Shown here piece after piece: positions 25,086 to 33,435 of a stretch of DNA of 64,000 bases; within the stretch, counting starts at the first letter, position 1, and the number at the start of each line of letters is the position of its first letter. The DNA lies in the IMG/VR virus record IMGVR_UViG_3300034073_003542, positions 62,001-126,000 of that record; one strand, given 5' to 3'. Both the position numbers and the translations under genes were made by a program. This DNA is from a virus. The notes under the pieces were generated by a model. That model did no database searches. It was not told the origin of the DNA and was given only the letters and a program-made list of their open reading frames with translations.

Positions 25086-28000
25086 TAGTAGTTTCCTCCA
25101 TCAATTGTGTCCGTAGTTGTTAAAAGCCCATCTGTGGTTGTAACAACGATTTGATTAGCTATAGAACCAATTTTACCATCATTAGTAATGTTGCCATGGG
25201 TATGATTATCTAGTGCTACGCCAGTTCCATTAACTAATAATGTAGTAAAATCTCCGCTACTACTTGGAATCCAGTAGTCAGTAGAGCTATCGTATTGTAA
25301 AAATTGACCATGGGTTACGCCACTAATGTTTACATCATGATTATCATCAAGATGACCATAACTAGTTGGTCTTACAAAAATTTTACCATTACTAGCTGCG
25401 TCTAAAATAATAGCTGCTGATATGCTATGCTTAGGCTCAATATTGGTTAATTTACCAGGAATTGTTGGATGGACATAAAGAATATCTCCAGCAACCCAAG
25501 TTTCATCTCCAACAGCAAATGGTGATGCTACATTACCTCTAGTATCAATATTATTGATATGCCCAAAATTCATAGCATATCCATTATTATTATCGTTTAT
25601 ATCTTCTAGTACTAATCCAATAAATCTTATTTCTCTAATAGTTCCATCAGAAACATATAAGTCTGGTGTTATAATACCGTTAGAATGAACTCCACTAGCA
25701 TAAACGACTTGGCCTTTATATAATACAGATCCTGTTGTGTTTCGTATTCTATAAACATTATGTTCGCCAACATTAATAGTAGCATCATCTGTTAATGCAA
25801 TATCCATTGTCCCTTCGGTATCATTCCATCCTATCTGACCTTGGGTAAGAATAGGAGCGGCATCTAGATCTAGTTGAATTTTATCAAAAGCTGGCGCTGT
25901 TACTGTATTAATCGTAAGAATTCCACTCGCATCAACATAATCAAGATTAATATTATTTCCTGCTACTAAAAAACTATTACCTAAATTGTCTTGAATATCT
26001 TCTAAAATAATATCGACTGTATAAATTCCGCTATTTGAGACGACTGAAATACCACTACCACCAACAATATCTTTAACTGGCAATAGACCACTCACAGACG
26101 CAGCAAAGTCAGTAATATCTGTTGCTGTGTGAGTATGACCGCTTATACTTACAGGAATATTATTAACAAACAAATTTTCACTAAAATTACCGGAACCAGT
26201 AATGTCTAATGTATATAAAGGAGTGTCTGTGCCTATGCCAAATTTACCGTCATGTGTTAATCTTGCTCTTTCTATACTTCTAGGCTTAAAAATAATATTT
26301 TGATTAATACTACTGTTAGAGATGTGTCCAATGGTAACAGGGCCAGTATATCCCATAACCATTGCTGTGCCGTCTTGATTTCCAACTTTTACATATGCTC
26401 CTGCATCTAAATATAGATTACCAGAATTATCTCCCCTTACTTTGCAGCTTGTATCGGCTATTCCTGTTCCTGTTTTTATGTAAATTGTTCCTAAACTATT
26501 ACTAGGACCCCTAACATACACACTTCCGGCAATATCTAATAGCCCACTAGGGCTTGTTGTTCCAATTCCAATATTTGTTCCGCTTTGGTAAATTACGCTG
26601 TTTCCTAATTCATCTATATCATTAAACTTTGGTAAATATCCAAGAGTACCACTTATAGTTGGAAGCAAGGCTATTACTGATGTATCAAAATCTGTAATAT
26701 CGTTACTATTATGAGTATGTCCGTTTATAGAATAGTCGCCACTAGGCTGTAGTCCTGTTACTTCAATGGTATAAACGTTGTTATCCTCGGTAACCGCCAC
26801 ATAGCCACTTCCTGCTACAGAAATAGTTGCTGGAATAGTCGGAAGTAAACCGCTAACTGCGGAATTAAAGTCTGTGATTTCGTTTGCGGTATGGGTATGG
26901 CCCACCAAAGAGTAATCACCGCTAGGCTGGAGGCCACTGGTAGAAATTGTTAAACTATCACCTAAATCATCATAATTCAATATAATATAAGAACCAGCAA
27001 CAAGTAAACTGTTTATTCTATCATCTACTTGTTCACTTGTTAGCCCAAAATCTCCAGTAACACTTACAGTATAATCAGTTCCACTATTAGATATATCAAT
27101 ACCGCTTCCTGCTGTCAGGGATGTTATAGGCAATAAACCACTAACGCTACTATTAAAGTCTGTAATTTCGCTTGCAGTATGAGTATGTCCTGCCAGGGAG
27201 TAGTTGCCGCTTGGCTGCACACCAGTTATCGCAATAGTGTAAACGTTGTTGGCAAAGGTAGATGTGGCGTACCCCGTACCAGTAACGCTCGGAAGTAAAC
27301 CGCTCGTGGCCGAGTTGAAGTCAGTAATGCTGCTGGCGATGTGAGTGTGTCCAATATCAGATTTTTGAGCTAATCCACTAGCTACAGTTGTAGCAAAATT
27401 TGGATCATCACCTAAAGCAGCGGCTAATTCGTTTAAAGTGTCTAAAACTGCTGGAGCAGATTCTACCAGATTACTGATTTCTGCTCTAACAAATGCTGTA
27501 CTAGCTATTTGATTTGTATTTGTTCCACTAGGTGCTGTTGGTGATGTTGGTATTCCAGAAAAATTAGGACTGATTAGCGGAGCATAGTTGATTAATAATC
27601 CACTAACAGAAGCGTTAAAATCAGTGATGTCGTTACTAATATGAGTATGATTATCAAGAGAATAGTTGCCACTTGGCTGTAAACCAGTTACAAAAATAGT
27701 ATAAGTATCATTATTAAGTTCTGCTACGGCATAACCACTACCCTCCACGTTAATCTCTGTAGGAAGCAATCCACTTACCGCTGTACCAAAATCAGTAATG
27801 TCACTTGAAAGATGGGTGTGTCCGTCAAGAGAGTAGTTGCCGCTTGGCTGTAGCCCCGTTACTTCAACAGTATAAATGTTCGCATCTTCTGTGACTACTA
27901 TATAACCACTTCCCGCTACTGTAATAGTAGCTGGAATGCTCGGCAACAAACCACTAACTGCGGAATTAAAATCGGTGATTTCGTTTGCTGTGTGGGTATG

Positions 28001-28519
28001 TCCTTCGATAGAGTAGTCACCACTTGGTTGTAATCCTGTTACTATAACTGTGTAAGTACTGTTGTTCTCGTTGACTATTACATAGCCGCTACCTTCTACT
28101 ATAATTTCCGCTGGTAGCAAACCACTTACCGTTATGTCGAAATCAGTAATGTTGCTCGCAGTATGAGTGTGTCCTACTGTTGAGTAGTTACCACTTGGTT
28201 GTACCCCTGTTATCTCAATAGTATAGACATTGTTAGCGAAAGTGGACGTGGCGTATCCCGTACCAGTAACACTTGGAAGTAAACCGCTTGTTGCTGAGTT
28301 AAAATCTGTGATTTCACTACTGGTATGGGTATGTCCTACTAAACTTATATTGTCTGGAATAAGTAGAGAACCTATTACAGCTTCAACTGATTCAGTAGCG
28401 GCTTCGATATTAATGGATTCAATTGGAGTAGTTACGGCTACATCTATACTGTTTTGCTCAAAAGAGCTTGGTGTAACTGTTATAGTATAGGTCTGTTCCG
28501 TAACCTGAACCGTACTCAT
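25085..28519 (-). CDS. Giant tail fibre with GHTH-ITDF-SGLLP repeats
   Basis: 1144 residues from the ATG at 28519 (TAATG overlap with the upstream gene; an in-frame GTG lies 3 codons earlier). The N-terminal half carries about ten repeats of the pattern GHTH-x3-x-ITDF-N-x2-VSGLLP separated by V-x-G-x-GY and YTI-x-VTGLQPSG linkers, the standard trimeric fibre-shaft repeats of phages. The middle has SVIYQSGTNIGIGTTSPSG and YTLDITGSGNF, both common fibre modules. The C terminus has GVTHGQFLQYDSSTDYW. Near-identical DNA copies within the gene make it prone to recombination. Confidence 0.8.
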   Translation of the reverse strand: MSTVQVTEQTYTITVTPSSFEQNSIDVAVTTPIESINIEAATESVEAVIGSLLIPDNISLVGHTHTSSEITDFNSATSGLLPSVTGTGYATSTFANNVYTIEITGVQPSGNYSTVGHTHTASNITDFDITVSGLLPAEIIVEGSGYVIVNENNSTYTVIVTGLQPSGDYSIEGHTHTANEITDFNSAVSGLLPSIPATITVAGSGYIVVTEDANIYTVEVTGLQPSGNYSLDGHTHLSSDITDFGTAVSGLLPTEINVEGSGYAVAELNNDTYTIFVTGLQPSGNYSLDNHTHISNDITDFNASVSGLLINYAPLISPNFSGIPTSPTAPSGTNTNQIASTAFVRAEISNLVESAPAVLDTLNELAAALGDDPNFATTVASGLAQKSDIGHTHIASSITDFNSATSGLLPSVTGTGYATSTFANNVYTIAITGVQPSGNYSLAGHTHTASEITDFNSSVSGLLPITSLTAGSGIDISNSGTDYTVSVTGDFGLTSEQVDDRINSLLVAGSYIILNYDDLGDSLTISTSGLQPSGDYSLVGHTHTANEITDFNSAVSGLLPTIPATISVAGSGYVAVTEDNNVYTIEVTGLQPSGDYSINGHTHNSNDITDFDTSVIALLPTISGTLGYLPKFNDIDELGNSVIYQSGTNIGIGTTSPSGLLDIAGSVYVRGPSNSLGTIYIKTGTGIADTSCKVRGDNSGNLYLDAGAYVKVGNQDGTAMVMGYTGPVTIGHISNSSINQNIIFKPRSIERARLTHDGKFGIGTDTPLYTLDITGSGNFSENLFVNNIPVSISGHTHTATDITDFAASVSGLLPVKDIVGGSGISVVSNSGIYTVDIILEDIQDNLGNSFLVAGNNINLDYVDASGILTINTVTAPAFDKIQLDLDAAPILTQGQIGWNDTEGTMDIALTDDATINVGEHNVYRIRNTTGSVLYKGQVVYASGVHSNGIITPDLYVSDGTIREIRFIGLVLEDINDNNNGYAMNFGHINNIDTRGNVASPFAVGDETWVAGDILYVHPTIPGKLTNIEPKHSISAAIILDAASNGKIFVRPTSYGHLDDNHDVNISGVTHGQFLQYDSSTDYWIPSSSGDFTTLLVNGTGVALDNHTHGNITNDGKIGSIANQIVVTTTDGLLTTTDTIDGGNY
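25270..28360 (-). repeat. GHTH-ITDF shaft repeats in giant fibre gene
   Basis: About ten coding repeats of roughly 45-75 residues each in the giant fibre gene, with long stretches of near-identical DNA (for example around 27180-27340 and 28170-28330). They encode the GHTH, ITDF and SGLLP blocks. Confidence 0.65.
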
Positions 28520-28917
28520 TATAAACACTCAAGGTTACTAGTATATAAACTATATCTTTTGACGAGAGTAATTTTTCCGTACAAAACTCTAACAACTATA
28601 TTGCCTCCGCCCGTATAAAGATCTGTTGGACTTTCCAATTCTAAGTCATATTTGGCAGAATTAAATGTGTAGCCGTTTGTTACAGTGGCAGGGATTTGAA
28701 ATACTACTTCTCCACTTGGTCCACAGGTTAAATTATACAGGGAGGGATCTGTATTTTCTGATGTAAAAACTTGGGTATTTCCGTCATTTGTTAACCAGCT
28801 TATTCGGGCGCACCAATTAGTTAAATCTACCGGATTATTATCTGCGTCATTATAAGTAAAAGTTACGCTATAAGACGAACCCTGTTCAATTGAAAAATCA
28901 TATTTACCGGCAGCCAT
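28519..28917 (-). CDS. Small beta-rich structural protein at head of fibre operon
   Basis: 132 residues starting MAAGKYDFSIEQGSSYSVTF with YNDADNNPVDLTNWCARISW, a pattern frequent in phage baseplate/fibre-connector proteins with an immunoglobulin-like fold. The gene sits directly upstream of the giant fibre with a 1-base overlap (TAATG) and downstream of a phage promoter box, so it opens the fibre operon. A Shine-Dalgarno TTAGGAGA is about 8 bases before the ATG. The connector role is inferred from position. Confidence 0.6.
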   Translation of the reverse strand: MAAGKYDFSIEQGSSYSVTFTYNDADNNPVDLTNWCARISWLTNDGNTQVFTSENTDPSLYNLTCGPSGEVVFQIPATVTNGYTFNSAKYDLELESPTDLYTGGGNIVVRVLYGKITLVKRYSLYTSNLECL

Positions 28918-28941
28918 ATATATCTCCTAATTAAGTTAATG

Positions 28942-29193
28942 TTATTTTGTAGCATTTAACTTATTATACACTATAAGACTGATAGCTGCCCCTCCAATAC
29001 CATAAACAATTCCCGTAGGTTGTATTCTATCATATGAACCTATGGCATATAAAATTGCTCCCCCAACATATGAACCAACAACACCAAGAGCTACGGTTTG
29101 AAAAAAGCCCATCTTTTCTTCGCCAGGAACTACAGCTTTAGCAATACTCCCAACAAAAATGCCGTATACGCACCATATTAATAAACTAAACAT
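28942..29193 (-). CDS. GlsB/YeaQ/YmgE-type small membrane protein
   Basis: 83 residues with three hydrophobic segments and the glycine patterns of the transglycosylase-associated (GlsB/YeaQ/YmgE) family: VYGIFVGSIAKAVVPGEEKM, then GVVGSYVGGAILYAIGS, then YGIGGAAISLIVYNKL. The cellular family is stress-linked inner-membrane protein of unclear function. In this position, just after the fibre promoter and among other membrane proteins, a role in lysis or envelope stress is possible. It overlaps the upstream gene by 8 bases. Confidence 0.7.
   Translation of the reverse strand: MFSLLIWCVYGIFVGSIAKAVVPGEEKMGFFQTVALGVVGSYVGGAILYAIGSYDRIQPTGIVYGIGGAAISLIVYNKLNATK
28961..28973 (-). promoter_or_regulatory. 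Phage promoter box TAGTGTATAATAA (fibre operon)
   Basis: Copy of the recurring box, 44 bases upstream of the structural gene at 28917 and located inside the end of the upstream membrane-protein gene. Confidence 0.55.
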
Positions 29194-29572
29194 TTGCGGC
29201 CTCCATTAATGAATATGTGTCTTCCTGACCTAGATTTTCTCCTGTATCTAATATGGCATTCAATAATGACATACTATATTTAGCATATTGATCTTTGCTC
29301 ATTTTTTGACGCATTATTTTTTTGATTCTCATTTTAGTAAAATAACCGCGCTTCATTGAAAACATTCTAATTTCTGAACCGTAAAAATCAGCAGCATCTT
29401 TGGCTCCAAAATTACATGTTTTTGATTTATTACATTCTTGTAGTACTCGTATTAAACCAATAATAATACTAATAATCATAAGTACAGCGATAAAACTACC
29501 AAATTCTTCTTCAGCTGGTATATTAGCTTGCTCTCTTATTTTTTCGGCTAATTTTTTAACGCGTGGATTCAT
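29186..29572 (-). CDS. Single-span membrane protein, unknown
   Basis: 128 residues. An amphipathic N terminus (VKKLAEKIREQANIPAEEEF) leads into one strong transmembrane segment (FIAVLMIISIIIGLIRVL, about residues 26-43), then a basic C-terminal domain (KRGYFTKMRIKKIMRQKMSKD). No family recognised. Located in the lysis/membrane gene cluster; an antiholin, holin or spanin-like role is conceivable but unproven. Confidence 0.55.
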   Translation of the reverse strand: MNPRVKKLAEKIREQANIPAEEEFGSFIAVLMIISIIIGLIRVLQECNKSKTCNFGAKDAADFYGSEIRMFSMKRGYFTKMRIKKIMRQKMSKDQYAKYSMSLLNAILDTGENLGQEDTYSLMEAANV

Positions 29573-29579
29573 ATATTGC

Positions 29580-29981
29580 CTATCTTCTATAAATAGTTGT
29601 TGGTTTGGCGGGTTTGCTCGGTGCTGGTTTAATGGGACACTTACCTTCTTTGCATTGATCTTCGGATTCCTTTTGTGGAGATAGAATAATCGGCGGATGC
29701 TCTAAAGCTTCTTCTTGAGGAAGATCGCCCGATTTATTATCTGGAACACAATAAGGACACTCTATATCCACAACAACAATAGTGTCGCCACTTTTAATTA
29801 TCCCTTTTCCTTTACATATAGGACATTTACTTCTAGGATATTTCTTTTCGATATCGATCTTCCTAGATTTAATCTTAGCTCCTGCAACAATAACAGCGGC
29901 TGTGGAGCCAATACCATAAGCGTTAACAGAAGTTATGCAGAGAATGAGAATTAGGGCGATTTTGAGTAATTTATTTTTCAT
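29580..29981 (-). CDS. Exported small protein with DnaJ-type zinc motif
   Basis: 133 residues from the ATG at 29981, chosen because AGAGGA precedes it by 5 bases; the longer frame to 30059 lacks that support. MKNKLLKIALILILCITSVN (residues 1-20) followed by AYG is a signal peptide or lipoprotein-like signal. A CPICKGKG motif and a later CPYC resemble one DnaJ-type zinc-binding repeat. The C terminus is proline and lysine rich. The start overlaps the upstream gene by 11 bases. Possibly periplasmic; function unknown. Confidence 0.55.
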   Translation of the reverse strand: MKNKLLKIALILILCITSVNAYGIGSTAAVIVAGAKIKSRKIDIEKKYPRSKCPICKGKGIIKSGDTIVVVDIECPYCVPDNKSGDLPQEEALEHPPIILSPQKESEDQCKEGKCPIKPAPSKPAKPTTIYRR

Positions 29982-30159
29982 CTTCGTCCTCTTTTCTAAA
30001 TATTCTTCTTCTTTTCTTTTTAGGTGGAGTAGGTTCGTCTGGAGGTACGGGTTCATCAACTTTGGGCAAATTAGCTGTAATGATTTTTAAGACACCTAAT
30101 ATAAAAGCAGTTATAATTGCTATTAATCTATTGAGGGCGATTTTGTCTAGAATTCTCAT
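29971..30159 (-). CDS. Small single-span membrane protein with proline-rich charged tail
   Basis: 62 residues from the ATG at 30159 with GAGGTG 5 bases before it; the frame extends to 30258 without a good start. It begins MRILDKIALNRLIAIITAFI, which leads into a transmembrane helix, then VDEPVPPDEPTPPKKKRRRI and an acidic end. The layout (one helix, then proline-rich extension) resembles small spanin-type or connector proteins of phage lysis cassettes, though no family match is claimed. Confidence 0.5.
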   Translation of the reverse strand: MRILDKIALNRLIAIITAFILGVLKIITANLPKVDEPVPPDEPTPPKKKRRRIFRKEDEDEK

Positions 30160-30178
30160 CGTTACACCTCGTTGTAAG

Positions 30179-31099
30179 TCAATATGTGAAGCCGTAATCT
30201 GGAAGTTTTTGTGGTTTGAAGCCGTCGAAATTAGAAAAAGCATATGTTCTACCAGCATTGATCATACCTTGCATAGTTTCTGCTTTAATCAAAAAACATC
30301 CATCTGGTATTGGTCCCCAGGAGGGATGTCCACCCTGACACCAAGCTCCCCAGCTATTAATTATCATAAAATCCATATTTCCTTGCGTATCGTCACAAGC
30401 TCCTACACACATACAATGATTCCAACTACCAGAAGGTTTACAAAAACCTTTTGAATCTCTTTTTGAGCTAAAACCATAATTGCTTCCAACACTTAAGCCA
30501 TATCCATTAGCTAGGGCGTCACGAGCTTCTTCTACGGTTTTAATAAGACTAACTGTACGAACCTGATGATCATTAGCAATATCTATAACTTTATCTGGTA
30601 CTCCGCGACCACCCCATGAGTTGCCAATTGAAAACTTATATTTTGATAAATCAACTATTCCATCGTAGTTTTGCCTTAATAATATACCACCAACAGTGCT
30701 AACAAATTTTGCTGCACGAGCTGGGTCCATTCCTCCACCAGAAAACCCTCTATAGCCATAAATTCCTTCTGTGGCTCCAATAGAAATATACGCTTCTGGT
30801 TCTCCATCTATATCTATTTCTACACAACGCGTTATATCACAAGCATTTCGTGTGCCATGAGAAGTACAGTCTGGTCCGGTTTGTCTTTCTTTAAAAGCTC
30901 GTTTCTTGTCCATTTTTTCATAACTTTTATATGGTACACTTAATTTACCCTTACCTGATTTAGCAATTTTTTTAGCAGCATCGCCGAAGTATGGATATTT
31001 TGAGTGGGTTAATAGTTCTTCATAAATATGTGGTTCGTTAATACATCCGACATATCCATTAGAATACTTTTCTAATAACTCTTTGGGACTTAATGGCAT
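30179..31099 (-). CDS. Papain-like (C1 family) cysteine protease
   Basis: 306 residues. Catalytic residues are visible as C78 (GPDCTSHGTRNA), H228 (SGSWNHCMCV) and N248 (FMIINSWGAW), the Cys-His-Asn order of the papain clan. The fold elements AYISIGATEGIYGYRG and GGGMDPARAAKFVSTVGG match C1A-type peptidases found in large phages. No signal peptide is seen. In this cluster of membrane and exported proteins it could act in virion maturation, host-protein degradation or lysis; the sequence does not decide. Confidence 0.8.
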   Translation of the reverse strand: MPLSPKELLEKYSNGYVGCINEPHIYEELLTHSKYPYFGDAAKKIAKSGKGKLSVPYKSYEKMDKKRAFKERQTGPDCTSHGTRNACDITRCVEIDIDGEPEAYISIGATEGIYGYRGFSGGGMDPARAAKFVSTVGGILLRQNYDGIVDLSKYKFSIGNSWGGRGVPDKVIDIANDHQVRTVSLIKTVEEARDALANGYGLSVGSNYGFSSKRDSKGFCKPSGSWNHCMCVGACDDTQGNMDFMIINSWGAWCQGGHPSWGPIPDGCFLIKAETMQGMINAGRTYAFSNFDGFKPQKLPDYGFTY

Positions 31100-31101
31100 A
31101 A

Positions 31102-31596
31102 TTATTTACTCCCTTCAACAGCGCCCCAACAAATCGCCCTGAAAGCTTCTACTGCTTTTTTTCTTGATTCTGGTGCTAGAGGCACAATATCGTCACCCAA
31201 AACACCCTTAACTAATTCATTACATAAAGCCATAGTTTTTGGATATTTATCTTTCATTTTAAGTTCCATCATATGACCACTCATACTATTTATTTCCCTA
31301 ACTTCGCTCGTATTTGAAACAGCTTCTTTATCGCCCTCTAAACTAATAGCAAGAGCAAGATCGCCCATTAATTTGGCGAATTCAAGAGCATCGCTTTTTC
31401 TTGAAAATCCGCCCTCTTCTTTAAAAGTCTCCCCAATCTCTTTTGCTTTTTCTAATAAGATGGGATCAGTAGGAGCCACAACATCAATAGCTACTACGTC
31501 TGTTTGATTATTATTCCAATTAAGATTAGGATTGTTATATACGCCAAAACCTATTAAAGCCAAAGCCACCCATAATACCATTGAATTTTTCATCAT
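31102..31596 (-). CDS. Membrane-anchored or exported protein, unknown
   Basis: 164 residues. MMKNSMVLWVALALIGFGVY is an N-terminal transmembrane or uncleaved signal segment; the remainder is soluble and helical (EFAKLMGDLALAISLEGD, then MALCNELVKGVLGDD) and ends with FRAICWGAVEGSK. AAGAGGTG precedes two consecutive ATG codons; the second (31593) has the better spacing. It lies 2 bases upstream of the protease gene, and the two may work together. Confidence 0.55.
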   Translation of the reverse strand: MMKNSMVLWVALALIGFGVYNNPNLNWNNNQTDVVAIDVVAPTDPILLEKAKEIGETFKEEGGFSRKSDALEFAKLMGDLALAISLEGDKEAVSNTSEVREINSMSGHMMELKMKDKYPKTMALCNELVKGVLGDDIVPLAPESRKKAVEAFRAICWGAVEGSK

Positions 31597-31603
31597 ACAC
31601 CTC

Positions 31604-32032
31604 TTATTTTTTGTCTTTGCCGCAAGCGGTTACGCTAAGATGAGGAAACATTTGGTCAGCAATTTCAATAGCTTGATCACAACCAGCTTGCACAGCAAGA
31701 TCACGAGTTTGTTTCCAGCTAACAATTAACTTAAAGAATACATCAGAAGATTCGTTTTTATCGTTCAAACTTACTGGTTTTGGAGCCGCAAGAATATCAA
31801 ATATGTCTCCAGACAATGGCTTGGTTTCTACTGGTGTTGTAGTCCCACCAGCAGGTTTAATCTTGCCTACCATATTTGTCACAAAATCTTTGACAGCGCC
31901 CAGCTTGTTTCCGAACAAATACCAGACTGCTAAACCAACACCGCCCAACAACACTAAAGTTTGTCCGTTTAAACTCTTGCTAAATTCTTCGAAGTTTTGC
32001 GTTGCGAATTCCATACCTGTAGCTAGTAACAT
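31604..32032 (-). CDS. Single-span membrane protein, unknown
   Basis: 142 residues with one hydrophobic segment (TLVLLGGVGLAVWYLFG, about 25-41), a KxxG-rich linker with TTTPVETKP, and a soluble C-terminal region including FFKLIVSWKQTRDLAVQAGC. The start is uncertain: the ATG at 32032 and a second at 32014 (MEFATQNF) are both possible. Like its downstream neighbour it has a C-terminal helical domain of similar size, so the two may be partners at the membrane. Confidence 0.5.
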   Translation of the reverse strand: MLLATGMEFATQNFEEFSKSLNGQTLVLLGGVGLAVWYLFGNKLGAVKDFVTNMVGKIKPAGGTTTPVETKPLSGDIFDILAAPKPVSLNDKNESSDVFFKLIVSWKQTRDLAVQAGCDQAIEIADQMFPHLSVTACGKDKK

Positions 32033-32062
32033 TTTAATACCCGATACCTTTCGTTAATGTGT

Positions 32063-32506
32063 TTATGTGGTCTTTTTGAAATATCCGATTTTATTGAAAG
32101 TTGATACTATAACATCAATACTGCTAGATACCATTAACAATAAAATTTTCTTTATATACTTATGAATGAGTCCCTCGAAAATAGAAGGAATGAGTGGTAG
32201 ATCTACTGCTATAAAAACAGTATCATATAATTTTTCTATAAGGTGTAACGCTAGGGTTTTTTTATCAGCTCCTACAACTGATTCGCCCGCATATTTTTCG
32301 ATAAGGATAACTATTTCACTAGCTGTTCCTTGAAGAATTTTCCATGCTTCATTTATAGCGAGACGCTTTACTTCGCCCAGATTAGTCTTTATCGTTTGGG
32401 CTAGGTTTTGTGTTTCTAGCTTTAGTTGTTCTAGATTTGGTAGTGTTGCTAATTTTTCGAGACTTTCTGGATTTAGTTGATTTTCGAGGTTTGCTTGTTC
32501 TGACAT
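32063..32506 (-). CDS. Helical protein with hydrophobic C terminus, overlapping the holin-like gene
   Basis: 147 residues. A Leu/Gln/Asn-rich coiled N terminus (ESLEKLATLPNLEQLKLETQ) is followed by a helical region and a hydrophobic stretch near the C terminus (PLIPSIFEGLIHKYIKKILL then LMVSSSIDVIVS). A clear GGAGA lies 6 bases before the ATG at 32506. The first 125 bases are read in another frame as the basic tail of the upstream gene, an unusually long overlap. It may insert into or associate with the membrane; function unknown. Confidence 0.55.
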   Translation of the reverse strand: MSEQANLENQLNPESLEKLATLPNLEQLKLETQNLAQTIKTNLGEVKRLAINEAWKILQGTASEIVILIEKYAGESVVGADKKTLALHLIEKLYDTVFIAVDLPLIPSIFEGLIHKYIKKILLLMVSSSIDVIVSTFNKIGYFKKTT

Positions 32507-32756
32507 TGGTTTTCTCCGTAGCTTCTTTTTGGGCCACTATTTTTTTTACTTGCATTCTGCCCGCAATATATCTATAAAGAATAAATAACTGCCCACCTAT
32601 TAATATACACGATTCTATGCCGTGGGTTGCTATATTTGTTAATTCATCCGTTTGGTCTTTTTCGGAGATTATGCCGGTTAGAAAAAGGCCCGAAAAAACG
32701 AAACTTGATAATACCACCCACCACTCTGTGGTCTTCCATCCAGGTTTATTTGCCAT
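32382..32756 (-). CDS. Holin-like two-helix membrane protein with basic tail
   Basis: 124 residues. Two hydrophobic segments (WWVVLSSFVFSGLFLTGII about 12-30 and IESCILIGGQLFILYRYIAG about 47-66) are joined by a short polar loop and followed by a very basic tail (KPRKSTKSRKSRKISNTTKS) of about 55 residues. Size, topology and charged C terminus fit a phage holin. GGGGTG precedes the ATG, and a phage promoter box lies 32 bases upstream. No biochemical proof from sequence alone. Confidence 0.65.
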   Translation of the reverse strand: MANKPGWKTTEWWVVLSSFVFSGLFLTGIISEKDQTDELTNIATHGIESCILIGGQLFILYRYIAGRMQVKKIVAQKEATEKTNVRTSKPRKSTKSRKSRKISNTTKSRTTKARNTKPSPNDKD

Positions 32757-32787
32757 ATTTCACCCCATATAAATAAAAGCTACTATA

Positions 32788-32800
32788 TATGTATACACCA
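32788..32800 (-). promoter_or_regulatory. Phage promoter box TGGTGTATACATA (holin-like gene)
   Basis: Copy of the recurring box, 32 bases upstream of the holin-like ATG, in a 70-base intergenic gap with no other feature. Confidence 0.55.
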
Positions 32801-32826
32801 TAATATGATAGCTTAATATTTGTTAA

Positions 32827-33435
32827 TTATAGAACTGAGGCTTCTCTAAACGCTTGATCCACTTGAGCTTCTGTTAAACCTAGTGCTGTAGCCATAGGAA
32901 TTAACCAACTATGTGTACGTTCTATATAAGGAGCATACTCCCACTCTATTTTAACACTATCTCGTGTTGCTTGATCTGCGATACTATCAATAGCTGCTTC
33001 AATATTGGTCATACTAATTCCGTGTGCTACAAGCCACAATCGAATCTGACGAGCAGAGACAGACGGAGGAATCGAATTTTCGTCTGGTTGAGGTATTTCA
33101 GGCCATGGAATTGGTTGACCTGACACAACAACATCCGGTAAATCTCTCAAAGCTTGCCTATAAACAGCCCAAGCAGACTTAACAGCCCCAGATAAAGGAG
33201 CATCATTAGCTTGAGTCCAATCTGTTGCTGTTAACACAAGTCCGCGAACATGGCGCATATATTCGGTTTCGTCAGAAGGTGGAGGGTTTTTGCTGGCTAG
33301 TGACAAAACTGAATTAATAAGCCAACCTCCACCATTTTTGACGGCCACAGAACCGTTGTCGAATAAAATTTCAGAGTTGGGTGAAAGTCCCAAAGCTTCC
33401 ATATCCTGCCAATTAATTCCAATAAATATGCTCAT
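32827..33435 (-). CDS. Tail-fibre assembly/chaperone-like protein
   Basis: 202 residues. The segment VLTATDWTQANDAPLSGAVK then SAWAVYRQALRDLPDVV is the hallmark of phage tail-fibre assembly and XkdW-like chaperone domains. The C-terminal part (SARQIRLWLVAHGISMTNIE, then TALGLTEAQVDQAFREA) is the matching C-terminal helical domain. It overlaps the upstream lectin-fold fibre gene by 4 bases, consistent with folding that fibre. Confidence 0.75.
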   Translation of the reverse strand: MSIFIGINWQDMEALGLSPNSEILFDNGSVAVKNGGGWLINSVLSLASKNPPPSDETEYMRHVRGLVLTATDWTQANDAPLSGAVKSAWAVYRQALRDLPDVVVSGQPIPWPEIPQPDENSIPPSVSARQIRLWLVAHGISMTNIEAAIDSIADQATRDSVKIEWEYAPYIERTHSWLIPMATALGLTEAQVDQAFREASVL

